Position numbers and translations under genes: made by a program. Under the pieces are notes generated by a model. That model was not told the DNA's origin. It ran no database searches and saw only the letters and a program-made list of their open reading frames with translations. A stretch of 64,000 nucleotides of DNA, taken from contig JAUKUA010000003.1 in assembly GCA_030549175.1 (NCBI GenBank), forward strand, positions 6,076,001 to 6,140,000, written 5' to 3'. Shown here in pieces: positions 34,306 through 45,017 of the stretch. The DNA is from Lasiosphaeris hirsuta. Its lineage: Eukaryota > Ascomycota > Sordariomycetes > Sordariales > Lasiosphaeriaceae. The first letter of the stretch is position 1. Each line of letters opens with the position of its first letter.

Positions 34306-35787
34306 ATGGCATCTCAGCAGCCTATTTCCCTTCCAGGAACCGACATTCTCCCTCCAGAACACTGGACGCAACTACCAGAGGTCAGGAATGAGCGGCGACG
34401 AAGGAATACTAGGAACTTACATTTCTGATCCTTAGGACCTTGATGAGCACGATGACGCCGATTCCGCTTTGGCTAGTGATGCCGACTCCACAGAGTCATT
34501 AACTTCGAGCATCATTCAATACAGAACGATACACGGAAGAACGTATCACACCGAGCGTCATGCTGATTACTGGTTTGTGGTGCCACGCAAATATAGGTGT
34601 TGGCATCTAATTTGGGGCTAGGGGTCCCGTCGATGCTAATTATCAAGAAGCGATGGATATCAAGTGAGTCCGACACGGTCAGGCATTGGACTCGGCTAAC
34701 CATCTACATCCAGTCATCACGTCCTCACGCTATTGATAGGTGGCAAGCTCTACCTAGCACCATTGTCGGGGGAGATATCGGTATGCTACCAGCCCGTTAC
34801 TGGTGGCATTTCACTAACCGGGGGGAATGTATTAGACAGCCGTGGACATCGGAACGGGGACAGGTATGTGTGTTACTAAAGAAGAGATGTCACCGGTAAC
34901 CAACGAGTGCGTAGGTATCTGGGCAATGTAGGCCACCTCACAGTTTTTATGGAAGCGTTTGTGAGCTGACACTGCACCAAGCGATTTTGCCGACCAATTC
35001 CCCAAAGCCTCCGTTACTGGGACAGACATCGCGCCCATCCAAGCCACCTGGGTTCCGCCAAATCTTGAGTTGTAAGCCTACCTAGAGCAGCTCGGTTCGC
35101 CTGCAGGGTTATGTGTCGCTGACCGTTGCCCACACCTAGTCAAATTGACGACAGCACAAAGGAATGGACATTTCAGGAGGCCTCTCTTGATTACATCCAT
35201 GCTCGATGGCTGGTTGGCGCCATCCAAGACTGGACAGCTCTCTTCAAGGAAGCCTACAAGAGCCTGAAGCCGGGAGGCTATCTCGAGAGTTACGAGCCGG
35301 CATCGCGTATGGAGAGCGATGATGGCACCGTGACTAACTCCACAGCCCTATGCCAATGGGGCAAGATTTTCGTCGAAGGAGGGCGCAAGCTTGGCAGGCC
35401 ATTCACGGTTTACGAAGACGGTACACAAAGGAAGGCGATGGAAGAGGCTGGATTCGTCGACATTGAGGAAAGGAATTTCAAGGTCGGTTCGCATCTCCAC
35501 CCCAGGACAGCCCCCCACCTGGACTCAAGACTAACCTGGTGACGTGGCAGACTCCTGTGGGCCAATGGCCCAGAGACGCATCCGATCGGGAAATTGGCGC
35601 GTACATGCAGCTCGCATTTGAGCAGGACGCAGAGGGCACGGTCCTGGTCATGGCTACCACGCTGGGCTGGACACGGGATGAAGTCGGCGTCTTCCTCGCC
35701 CATTTCCGGAAGGAGATTCGATCTAGAAAGATCCATGCATTCTTCCGGCAAAAGGTGGTCTGGGGCAGGAAGCCCACCTCATCCTGA
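34306..35787 (+). CDS. LaeA-like SAM-dependent methyltransferase, nine exons
   Basis: Exons 34306-34380, 34436-34572, 34622-34663, 34714-34780, 34836-34863, 34915-34927, 34982-35071, 35140-35482 and 35551-35787 join without a stop into 343 residues. All introns are GT-AG, 49-68 nt, most with CTAAC or CTGAC branches. The N-terminus is acidic ([19 protein letters not shown]) and precedes [10 protein letters not shown], the usual leader. Motif I is split over three exons, including a 13-nt one: VDIGTGTG, then [30 protein letters not shown] and LKPGGYLE follow. These are class I methyltransferase landmarks of the LaeA-like family, which in fungi includes global regulators and cluster enzymes; the substrate is unknown. 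The intact splicing contrasts with the broken neighbours. Confidence 0.88.
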
Positions 35788-36440
35788 TTGCAGGACGCGT
35801 TTATTTATCCTAACCCGGATTCGTGTGAAATTTCACCCCTATCTACTAATCAAGGAGCGCTCCTACGTTCGTACTTGTTGTTATGCTGCTAGGCCAGGTT
35901 ATCAATTGAAAGGTATTCACGGTTAAGGTGGTTATTGACTGATGTCCGGCGAGGTGAACGGAAACACTCGAGATCGACGAGGTGATCCATACTCCTGGTC
36001 AACCCCCCAACAAACCAACCACATGGCAGAAGTCAGCCACGATCTTTCATTCGCCAGGATCTGTTGTTTGCTTCGGCGGTATCGGCGGAGGGTTCTATGA
36101 GTAGGCAAGTTCCGGCTCTGCTGTGCTTTCTCCCACCTCGGCTTTGCATTCTCTCTCTTAACCTATCTCCTAACTATCATTCCGCGAGAAGGCCGAGAGT
36201 GGGATGCCTGGCAGCCCCTGCTATCTAAGCAGAGGGAGACTTAGGACCACTCCGGTAGACCCGCATCGACGGTGGAGCGGGTGATACAGGGGAAGACCAT
36301 GGGGATCCGGAAGGCCGACGTCGAGGGGACTAGTGGCACTCGGTGGCCACATTGGGGCAGAGTAGCGCTGCTGGGATAAGGAGCCGTGAATGCAAATTCT
36401 TTAGCCTCTATTCTAGCGCCCTGTCTGGTTTTCATGGATC
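35788..36440. other. Intergenic
   Basis: No gene recognised; several short frames without structure. Confidence 0.4.
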
Positions 36441-36446
36441 ATGATC

Positions 36447-36575
36447 TCACTTCTGCTGCTGATGGTGTTCTGAGAATAACAACACACTGCGTTCCCATAC
36501 AAGCCACACCAAGGTTCGCATCAGGCCCGTGACAAAGATGAGCGCCGCGATGGTGAGCACAACCCCTAGCCTCTG
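36447..36575 (-). pseudogene. C-terminal fragment of a membrane protein
   Basis: The minus strand reads a membrane span (VVLTIAALIFVTGLMRTLVW) followed by a charged tail and TGA at 36447, preceded by ATTACAG, a plausible splice acceptor. The rest of the gene is not recognisable upstream, so this is a remnant or the last exon of an unresolved gene. Confidence 0.3.
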
Positions 36576-37698
36576 TAATTGTATCCTTCGAATATCACAG
36601 TAACGCTACCCCCCCCCCCCCCCCGATGAGACCTCACGGACCACGCGAGAGTGTTCTCGCGGAATTAGTTATAGAGCGTGGCGCCGCGCCGTGCTGTCTG
36701 GAATATCGAAGGCGGTTGACTCTTGTGTTATTATCCGACTCGTGCGCCGCGCGCTCGCCACGCCAAAACACTAAATATTCAGCGAGTAGGGGGTGCAACG
36801 GTTTCCTCAGTTATGCAGCCTCTCGACAGACATGTCTTAGCCGAGGACCTTATCTTGAGGTTTAGGGGCTGAGGTATCCACGGCTATGGTCCACCTTGGG
36901 TTTGTGCCGGCGGAACCGTGTCATACCTCTATCCGTTACCGTGTTCCGTACTCAGTCGGGAGGACTTGGAACGTGATGGAAAATAGTTACAATTCCCAAT
37001 AAAGATAGAGATGTAGCGTTTTAACTATGGGCAGCTAGGTACAGATGGTTTTCGATTGGTATGTTAGTTGCTGTGCCTGGCGACTGTTGCCCTCGTCAAC
37101 CCCAGCTGACTATATCACCCATCGCCGCTCTAGCTTAGGTATTTGGCAAGATATTGTCAGATAGAAGGCTCAGAAAGTAATTTGGCAAGATATTGTCAGA
37201 TAGAAGGTTCAGAAAGTGATGCCTGGTCAAGGAGCTGAATCCACGACCTCCAGTCAGCCCGAGGTGACTGGATCCCGTCAGATGGAACTCCTGAGCCAAC
37301 GGCTGGGAGTCGTGGAACCTACAGTTCCAAGCCCAAGTCGTAGCTGGAGGCATCATCTGGAATCGGATCCAAGGCCTTACCCCTTTTCTTGACGAAGCTG
37401 CAGCTCCGGAGCCGGTACACCACAAACATAAGGTACTCAGTCAATCGACCATTACAGCCGAAGCCGGTTCGGAATCTGCAGCTGGCGAAGACCTTGATGA
37501 AGGTCCATCGCAAGACATGTTAGATAAAACGTAGGGTAAAAAAAGCTTCCACAAGAACAACTGGACCCGAAGTAAGCCTCCATTTCGGTCGGGGCGACCT
37601 TCGGCCGGCAGGGCTTTGATGACGGTAAGAACCCTCCATCTCCCCGGTCAACGGTCATCACCACCGTCCGAAGGACGCGACGATGAACATCACCCTCC
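36576..37698. other. Intergenic with poly-C tract
   Basis: Run of about 16 C at 36609-36624. A 39-bp tandem duplication is listed separately. No gene recognised. Confidence 0.4.
37141..37218. repeat. 39-bp tandem duplication
   Basis: Two copies, 37141-37179 and 37180-37218, of ATTTGGCAAGATATTGTCAG plus 19 further bases, differing at two positions. Confidence 0.85.
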
Positions 37699-39627
37699 CT
37701 AGTCTGAATCCAGCTCATACTCTTCCTTGGGAAACGGTGTCTGTATCACTTCTCTCCTGTCATTATCCACTGCCTCGACAAAACTTCCCAAAAGCATCTT
37801 GTAGACCGATCCGGTCCAACTTTCCGTATCAACTATGGATCCAAGGCCCCTTCATAACGGATAAAAGTGTTAGCTCGACGGGAGAGAAAGCATGAACGAT
37901 AACACGCAACGCACCTATCCTCATCAAAATCCTTCAAACCCTTCACCTGCGGATCTGAGTCTCCGAGCCAGACAAACTCGATGCTGAATGGCCGATGTCT
38001 CGGGTACGGCAGCCCAAACTGCGCTGCAAACTTAAACATCTCCTCCCGCACCTCCCCCTGATCACTCCTCGTCCAAAGGCCATCCGTCAGGACTATGATG
38101 GTGAAGCCCCGCGCGTTCTTCTCTTCTCCTTGCACTCGGCGAATAGCTCGCTCAGAAAAGCCGCCATGTCTGCTCTGACCTCGCCAGATATCTTCCCCTT
38201 TGTCTCCGTCGACCTGGGCTGAAACGCTGTCTTAGGTTGCGCCATCTCCATTGCCCTTACGAACTGCCGTACGTTCTGTTCCTGTGAGACGCCGACGTTT
38301 TGAAAAGTGAATCGCAGATCGATGCTCCGGGTATTGTCAACACCCTTAGTCAGTACTACTAGTGTCTCGAGCAGCATGGTCGTGTTGGGCCAGTGATTGC
38401 TCATGGAGCTGCCGTTGTCCACGAGAAAGACTTGTTCTTGTTAGTAGGTATCACATCATCTTTTGGCAACTGGTAGAGCATACTAGACTTCTGTCCTTGT
38501 AAAGCTGCATGAGATAGTCGTCTCGAATCTTCGTAACCTTTTTCTTCATGCCCATCCGCTTCGCAGCCGAATGTAGCAGCGAGCGCGTCGGCGACCGGAA
38601 ACTGTTCTCATTGAGGCGCAGATTCTTCCTTGCCCACAACATGTCATATCGCGGATCACCCGTGATGCCAGCCGGACTCGGAAGTCGAAGGGCCGGCGGA
38701 GGCTGCGGTGAAGAGGCTTCGAAAACACCCTCATTGGTCGAGTCGTCCGCGCCTGTGACCAATTTGAGCTTTTCTAGCTCTGCAATAGGCCACGCGTGGC
38801 TCTGTGGGTGCTGATAGGGAGACCCAAGACGGCGCCGGGAGCGTCTGGGTGTACTGAGGGTACGGGTGACCTGGGTCTCGACATGTTCGTCTTCCGAACC
38901 CTCTTGCCCGGCCAGAGTGATTGTGTTGCGATATTGTGACCATAGAGGCCCTTGTGGCTCAAAGTTTGCGTCTATTTCAACCTCTTTCAAGCATCCATTA
39001 TATCCATTATACACCTGGTTAGTCGAAGCCGCTATATCTATCCCTTGCATCGCCCCTAAGCATGTGTTGGTCGATGATATCGAGGATCCTACCTGTCAAA
39101 CAATCGCTTCTCCGAAGTGAGTGTCCGAGATACTCGTGCCATGCTGCCACCTCTGGCAACACATCCATCCTATTGTGGAAGTAGTCACCTGGGTAGAGAC
39201 CAGAGTCCGGTGATTATGCAATGAGATAGTGGATGGCTGCTTGTCGCACTCGATTAAAATGCGCAGCTCCCTGTGCTCCGAGCACAATCCATGTCGCTAC
39301 AGTGGAAAATTCAGCCCCGAGAGACCAAATGTCTATACTCGGCGTAATGGATACGCCACGAGAACTTCCGGAGAAGGTTTCGGGGGGCCCCTACTCACGG
39401 TAATTAGGCACTCTACCAGGAAGGAATTTGGGAGAAATACCGTATGTCACTGTCCCGCCTACAAAGTCAATGTTGGAAAGTGATGACCCCATCTTCAAAT
39501 TGAATCTCATGAAACCGAGATCGGCAAGCTTCCATGTGTCTCCGAAACCCAAGATTATACTGGCAGCTGCCACGGCTGTGGGTATTCGAGGCCAAATGAA
39601 CTTCGTAGTGAGAAAAACACTGGACAA
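37699..39627 (-). pseudogene. Protein kinase-VWA domain gene, broken
   Basis: Minus strand, 5' to 3': a kinase activation-loop region with WKLADLGFMRF (DLG for DFG) and FVGGTVTYGISPKFLPG; a 66-bp intron 39333-39398 (GTGAGT...TATAG); the kinase C-lobe (IWSLGAEFSTVATWIVLGAQ) with TAA at 39214-39216; a linker open at 38451-39050; a VWA domain with the MIDAS start FLVDNGSSM (about 38420-38390); VLTDGLW (about 38090); a 65-bp intron 37850-37914; and a C-terminal exon ending at TAG 37699 (YKMLLGSFVEAVDND). A frameshift in a GA-rich run near 38125 separates the VWA halves, and another break lies near 39030. No kinase N-lobe with the catalytic lysine was found. Intact relatives occur in many filamentous fungi; the function is unknown. 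Confidence 0.6.
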
Positions 39628-39982
39628 CTGTGGGAATGTCTGGAGCCAAGGAGAAATTCCTCAGCTCACGACGGAAATTTAGAGGATTGTTGAATGACTT
39701 AATGACGAAGTTGAAGTACTAAAGATCCATGATCATCTAAACAAACGAGCCCCTAACAGTCATAGCTTGGACACTTACTGGGACATGGGGCAAGGCGCGT
39801 GAGCGCCGAATATATATAAAAGACAAAGCGCGATACGAAGAACCCAGGCTTCTGCAGGGAGCGTGAGCTCCTTGCAAGAGCCAGAGATCAAGCCTCGGAA
39901 TTGTGCAATGGATCCAAAGACACGGTCAAGTTTGACTGGTGGTGCGACAACCTCAGTTTTTAAACTTAAAAAAACGACAAAG
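39628..39982. other. Intergenic or unresolved 5' part of the kinase gene
   Basis: The kinase N-lobe should lie here if present, but I could not assemble it. A short frame 39775-40008 has no recognisable domain. Confidence 0.3.
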
Positions 39983-40801
39983 CTAGTCGCCAGTCGAATT
40001 ACTGGCACAACAGTTTACAGTATAATTATTTCCCCCCGCCCCCGCCTGCCCGCCGCCCGACCCTATCCTTGCCGCCAAAACCATCATCCCCACGGCCAGC
40101 AACACACACGACATACCAAGCGAGAACACGAAACACCGAAGCCCATCCGCCAGCTTCACGGCAGCCGGCGTCTCAGCCAAGGCCACCGCCACGTCCGGCC
40201 AACCTGTACGACCAACAACAGCGGACCCCTCCCTCTTGACCTCTTCCTTGGGCTCCGCTCCACGCTTCGCAGCAACCACTCCGCCTTGTTGTGGGTCCGG
40301 AGGGTCCTGGACAGGGACCTCGGGGGACTCCCACTCGGCCTGGGACTCCAGGTCTGGAGTTTGGGCCTGGAAAAGCGGCGTTCATCGTGTTAGCAAAGGT
40401 ACACTACCCAACCAAAGAGGGGATGGACAGGTTAGAGGAAAGGAGCAAGTGTAGGTGTAGGGGAAGCGGCTCACTAATCGACCGAGCGGGAGTGCCTTGG
40501 CTTTCCCCTTGGTGCCTGTGCGGGAGGATTCGGAGTGGCGACTGGTTTCTGTCGCCATGGCTTGACGGAGGAGGGGGGGAGGCGTGGTCTTTGCTGTTGT
40601 GGTGTGGCGGGACCGGGGCGGGGCTGTTGGCTGAGACGGGTGCCGTGACGCTGCGGATGGTAGAGCTTCGGTGTCGGTGACTTGCTTGTGATTTGTGGCG
40701 TGTCGGGTGGTGCTGGGGGGATGGCTGGTTCTGGCTGGTTCTGGCTGGCGATGGGACGGGCTTGGGCTGGCGGGTTTGGGGGCTTCGCAATTGGTAGCCA
40801 T
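39983..40801 (-). CDS. Proline-rich, tail-anchored membrane protein
   Basis: Two exons, 40475-40801 (ATG) and 39983-40366, join in phase across a 108-bp intron (donor GTGAGC, branch TGCTAAC, acceptor TTCCAG) into 236 residues. The N-terminal half is disordered, rich in Pro, Thr, Ser and His (KPASPSPSHRQPEPARTSHP). The middle is acidic and Pro-rich, and one hydrophobic span lies near the C-terminus (about residues 195-218, FVFSLGMSCVLLAVGMMVL), followed by a short Gly-rich tail with two Cys. The architecture suggests a tail-anchored or single-pass protein of an internal or plasma membrane. No family recognised. No in-frame stops. Confidence 0.55.
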
Positions 40802-41104
40802 GTACATACGTTCTGCTGATGGAGAAGAAAGGAGAGAAGAGTTACAAGTTCCGGTCCGCGACCAAAGACAAAAACCCATCGCTCGCAGTCGAGCTCTTTC
40901 CCCCGTTCCATCTCCGAGCTCTTTCCCCTGTGATGCGCTTCGGTTTGTTGTTGCATCGATCCTCGGGCGGCTGTGATGTCTGCCTCCTTCTGGCTCGAGA
41001 CCTGACCTATGGGGCCCAATGGTCCTCCAAACCTGGATCGGAGGCAGTCGAGCTCTCCAGGACCCGAAAGGTAGGTCATGGTGCATGCCTCCGTTCAAGC
41101 ACTT

Positions 41105-41300
41105 GCAGCTCTCCTGGTCTTGTAACTCTCCTGCGTGCACGCTATCTTGGCCTTGTAACGCTCTTGTCTGCGCAGTCATCCTGGGCTTGCGATTGCCCTG
41201 GGCTTACAACTGCCCTGCCCGGGCTTGTAACGGCCCTGGGCTCGCAATTGCCCTGGCCCTGCAACTGCCCTGGCCTTGCAACTCCCTGCGTGCGCTGCAA
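41105..41300. repeat. GC-rich minisatellite, about 20-bp degenerate unit
   Basis: Repeats a core like CCCTGGGCTTGCAATTG with variation (CCTTGTAACTC, CCTGGGCTTACAACTGCC, CCCTGGCCTTGCAACT) about ten times. The plus strand reads as a repeating LGLVT/CPGLA peptide, but no gene is supported. Confidence 0.7.
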
Positions 41301-41389
41301 CCGCCGTTCTCGCGGAAGCTGCATCGGTCGGCGGCGTCGTGGGATCCGCGCGCCAGTCGACAGGTTATCGACCTTTCAGCAGCCGGCTC

Positions 41390-42135
41390 AAAATCGCTTA
41401 ATGCCGTGAAAGAGTTGCGACTCAACTTTGTGTCATTGGAGCGTAAATTTCAGCGATACTGTTCTGAGACCAGGGCAGAACTTGAACGTAACGAGGAGGG
41501 AGCAAAACGAAATGCTCCAAACTGAGATTGAAGAGATAAGGGAGCCGTCTCGTTGAGGAGATTGGGAGGGAGAGAAAACTCGCCGACCAGGCGTTATAAA
41601 GCCGTGTGCAACTGCAGCGGGATCTAGACCGCGAAATCAGTCGCTTTGCCGACGGACGGAAGATTCGAGCGTGTGTACAGGATGATCTTCAGAAAGAGAT
41701 CGGTAGATTGGCACTAGAGAGGAAGAGCAAACAAGTTCTACAAGCCGAATTGAGAAATCCCACGGCCAAGCTAGAGGCCGACGAAAAGAACAAGGAGGCC
41801 TACGGCTGAGCTCCACCAAGAGAAGGAACGTTGGAAGAAGGCAATCCTGTTCTTGATAGACGAGAGTGCAGAGTCATAGGAAGAGGTCGTCTCCACGCAG
41901 TATTAGGAACCTGCTAGATTGTCTCCGGGGCGCTGTTGGTGCCAGTGAAAGCCGATATGTTAGAAGGTGTGACGTACTATCAGTTTATGTTGACATGTCG
42001 AAACACCAGACCTTGATGTTTGGAACCAGATCCGCCATATTCGCAGCCACGTCTTCGACAGTTTGGTTGCAAGCCTTGATTAAGTCGGTAAAGACCGCGA
42101 AGTTATCCACCGCTCCCAGGTTGTCCAAAACATGA
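41390..42135 (+). pseudogene. Remnant of a coiled-coil protein gene
   Basis: Plus-strand frames read heptad-like helices (VKELRLNFVSLERKFQRY at about 41410-41460; LQRDLDREISRFADGRK at about 41610-41660; LALERKSKQVLQAELRNP at about 41710-41762; KERWKKAILFLIDES at about 41823-41870), but in two frames with intervening stops. It looks like a degraded gene for a long coiled-coil protein. No start codon or intron pattern was established. Confidence 0.4.
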
Positions 42136-42567
42136 GCCGGAACGGCATTATCACATCACTCAGATATTCGACCGGATCGCAATGAAGCCGATACGCATCA
42201 TCGCAGCCGCTCGAAATCAGGTGGATCTAGTATTTTTTTACTTTTTCACAAACCTTCTAATTACTAGCGCGCGGTCTGACTCACAAACTTCAAACCTCAA
42301 GAATTTCAACAACGTTGGGTGTGGCGTAAAACAATTGTTTAACGTTTAGTTACATGTGTATGACTGGACGCCAAAAGAAGCTCACAGAAAGGATCTGCGA
42401 GTTGAACCGGAATAGGCAGCTTTCAAAGTGCTCCACGGACACGAACTGTTGCCGCCCCTTACACTGCTCCACTCTGTCGAGTCACGGTATGGACGCCGTG
42501 CAAAGCCATCAGTACGACTCGGAATATTTGCCCTGGTTGACTACCTTGGGCAAGGTACCATAATAAA

Positions 42568-43335
42568 CTAAGCACGCATGGCTAAAATCGCAATAACAAC
42601 CACGCCAAACCCGAGCACTACAATGCTCACCGCGCTCAGCAAGATGAGTATCCCCCAAGCCACCACCCGGATACTCCCACTAAACGATGCCTGGCCACCG
42701 GTGACACGAGACTCTGATTCTCTCTCCTGTTTTCCGCCGCCAACTTGAGGGCGACTCAAGCCCTCACCCTCATCCTCCGGGACGATTGAATCCATCGGCC
42801 AAAGCCACCACAGATCACAAGCATCCGAGTGGCTGCGGAAAAGATCATTCCTGTTATTCCCTGGCTCATCGGCGTCAAAGGCGAAAATCTTGTTGCCCGT
42901 ATGGTCGACGACCCACGCATGGCAAATCAGCTGCCTCTTCAAATTCCCCAGGCGAAACCCATCCAGCGTCTGCGTCGAGTGCGCAAAAAGGATTACGCTT
43001 CCATGCCAGCGGGACTCATCGGGATGTCTGCCGGGGAATTCTCGGAACCCCCAAACCCGAATCACATCTTGTTTCCACGGCAATTCGTGCTTAAAATCTG
43101 AGACCATTGCTTTCCAGGATTCCCGTTGCCCGCTGAGGAGCATGATATTTTGCGTTGTCCAGGAGAGACCCTTCTGCATCATGGCCAAGTCGACTCCTTC
43201 GAGCCAGACCCAGACCCCCCATGGGGCGTTGTTGTAAGACACGTCGGTATCGTGAGGTGAGTGTGGTGGGACCATGATGCAAGAGACGTCGTATGTTTGG
43301 TCGCCGGCGGGTGGTGAGATGTGCGATGTCTCCAT
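42568..43335 (-). CDS. Membrane-anchored protein of unknown function, 255 residues
   Basis: A single-exon frame from an ATG. The N-terminal 200 residues are soluble, rich in Trp, His and Asp (PWGVWVWLEGVDLAM, FREFPGRHPDESRWHGSVI, HAWVVDHTGNKIFAFDADE), with no catalytic motif that I recognise. The C-terminus holds a long hydrophobic segment (about residues 222-252, VVAWGILILLSAVSIVVLGF onward) able to span the membrane once or twice as a tail anchor. A TATTTATA element lies about 90 bp upstream. No stops or frameshifts; unlike many neighbours the gene looks intact. Confidence 0.6.
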   Translation of the reverse strand: METSHISPPAGDQTYDVSCIMVPPHSPHDTDVSYNNAPWGVWVWLEGVDLAMMQKGLSWTTQNIMLLSGQRESWKAMVSDFKHELPWKQDVIRVWGFREFPGRHPDESRWHGSVILFAHSTQTLDGFRLGNLKRQLICHAWVVDHTGNKIFAFDADEPGNNRNDLFRSHSDACDLWWLWPMDSIVPEDEGEGLSRPQVGGGKQERESESRVTGGQASFSGSIRVVAWGILILLSAVSIVVLGFGVVVIAILAMRA

Positions 43336-43767
43336 AGTGTGGTGTAACGTGTGGTGGGCTACGGTGTATGTGGTGTTGGGGATTCAAACCTGCGACGGAA
43401 ATAATGGCTGGGGTGATGGGTATAAATAAGGTACCGACGTGTCTTGTGCCGTGACGAATAAGTTTTGTGGCCCTCCAATGCAGGCCGAGCCAAACTCGCA
43501 GTATACCCGTCGCGGTTGAGACGGAACTTTCAGCACTGATGGTGTGGGAGAAACTTTGGTTCAAATGACAAAAATGCCCTGAATGCTGGCCCGAAACTGT
43601 AACTTGACGCTTGCCGAAATCAAGAATAGGTAATTACAAGGGGGCAGGCGCGTGCGAAATGGGCCGCCATGAAACTGTCTACGAGCGGAGGCTATTATTT
43701 ATGGGTTGCTCCAACAATGGGAACCCAGATGGAACAACCGTTTGACGAAATAGCACTCATGGCCGCA
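43336..43767. other. Intergenic
   Basis: Promoter side of the minus-strand gene at 43335. No other gene recognised. Confidence 0.4.
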
Positions 43768-44240
43768 TAGCGACATCACAATCCCTCTCGACTGCAGCTT
43801 CCCTAGCAACCCAGACCTGACAGTTCTCGGCCTGCGCCTGAGCTTCTACATACAATGCATCGCTTCAGCCCTAGCGACAGCCTTCCTCAACCACTGGCAA
43901 CACTTCAACTACGTCCAAAGCTCCGAGGCAGGCACGTGTGACCTTCTGCCATGTCTGGCGACATCGTCTCTTTCTTTCCGAGTTCTTTCCACTTCACAAT
44001 TCACACAAAAGCTATTTCCATTCTCCCATCTTTATCTCATCCTACCGTCCTATCCTGGTTTCCGGTCGCCCCTCCCAACACCTTCTCGTCTCCGGCACAA
44101 GGTGGACTTGGAGTTTGATATGGACGCTGCTTCTGCTCATGCCTCAAAAGGCGCCGTCTGGCGCAGCAGCGGCACTGCCTCTCCACATCGACAGCTTCCT
44201 TTGCCACGCCCCACTTTACTTCGACCCATGGCCTTGCTGA
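43768..44240 (+). pseudogene. N-terminal part of a multi-pass membrane protein
   Basis: The plus strand reads ITIPLDCSFPSNPDLTVLGL and RLSFYIQCIASALATAFLNH (about 43768-43890), the usual opening of a filamentous-fungal multi-pass membrane family (S-N-x-D-L-x-G-x-G-x-R). The reading frame then continues without obvious membrane spans and no ATG starts it in frame. I treat it as a decayed gene or a gene with unresolved introns. Confidence 0.4.
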
Positions 44241-44284
44241 GTTCAGCTTCGCCGAAAACACGCCATACCGGGGGTTGCTAGTGG

Positions 44285-44632
44285 TTGTGGCTGTTGGAAA
44301 TTCACACGGCGCAGGCTTCGAGACGCTCCTACTACCCGAGGATTCGTTGCTCGCATCGCCGATTACCCTTTAAAGTGGGATGGTCCTTGACGGTCACAAT
44401 CAATCCAGTCAATTCAAGCGTTCCAGACGTGCCTGTTAGGACCGATGCCTTCCTCGAGCGCAGCGGGCCGCCGACTGTGGATACGCCGTACCATCGCGAT
44501 AATTACTACATGCTGGAGGCCCATCTGCCGAATCGCAGCCGGATTGCCGATCGCGGGAGGTGGGTTTACGTCCAGGCCGACCAGCATGATAGGGATGTTC
44601 AGATTGCTGTGCTCTGGTCCTCCCCGAGCTGA
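44285..44632 (+). CDS. Hypothetical protein or 3' exon
   Basis: An open frame of 115 codons (ATG at 44285) whose second half (RDNYYMLEAHLPNRSRIADR, then WVYVQADQHDRDVQIAVLW) looks protein-like: aromatic and charged residues alternate and the fold may be a small beta domain. It may be the last exon of the gene starting near 43768. No family recognised; it may be a fragment. Confidence 0.3.
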   Translation: MWLLEIHTAQASRRSYYPRIRCSHRRLPFKVGWSLTVTINPVNSSVPDVPVRTDAFLERSGPPTVDTPYHRDNYYMLEAHLPNRSRIADRGRWVYVQADQHDRDVQIAVLWSSPS

Positions 44633-44847
44633 GGGGTGTGGGGTTATGAGGTGTGGAGGGGAGTCTGGCATGGTTGCCATGTAATGAGGAAGACTTTTGG
44701 AACACTAGAAGGCCTTTGCCACAGATGTCCTTTTTTTATAGCGGAAAGGCCTTGTGAAATATCAAATATGTCTTTTTTTTCATTCTGGGAAGGCTCCCCA
44801 GAACCGCAATGTCGTTTCCCTTCGGCCACCTCAAAGGTGTGCGATTA

Positions 44848-45017
44848 TGTGGGCAAGACAGAGCAATGGAAAACGGTGATGGATTGTAGCGTTGTGGGCT
44901 AGGATTTCCTGGCCTGCAACAGCTAAATAGGTGGCATGGCGCCGGGGCCATGGCACTAGCCAGACAGGCGGGGTGGCGTGTGCGCCCTCCACTCGAGGTG
45001 AGGCACCACCTCCAACA
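44848..45017 (-). mobile_element. Solo Copia LTR (family C)
   Basis: 170 bp, TGTGGGCAAGAC...CACCTCCAACA, reverse orientation of the LTR at 10529-10691. The flanks GATTA and GATAT are not identical, so a target duplication is not demonstrated. Confidence 0.7.

Noticed and set aside
34306..34900. Methyltransferase 5' half as a pseudogene (apparent stops)
   Set aside because: All stops fall within introns with good GT, branch and AG signals; the exons join in phase.
41105..41300. CRISPR-like array
   Set aside because: Repeats are degenerate, without unique spacers of regular length, and the genome is eukaryotic; it is a minisatellite.
40819..41525. Plus-strand frames across the minisatellite
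   Set aside because: Their protein is the translation of the tandem repeat and lacks a gene structure.
44848..45017. Target duplication around this LTR
   Set aside because: Flanks GATTA and GATAT differ at two of five positions, not explained by C/T or G/A change.
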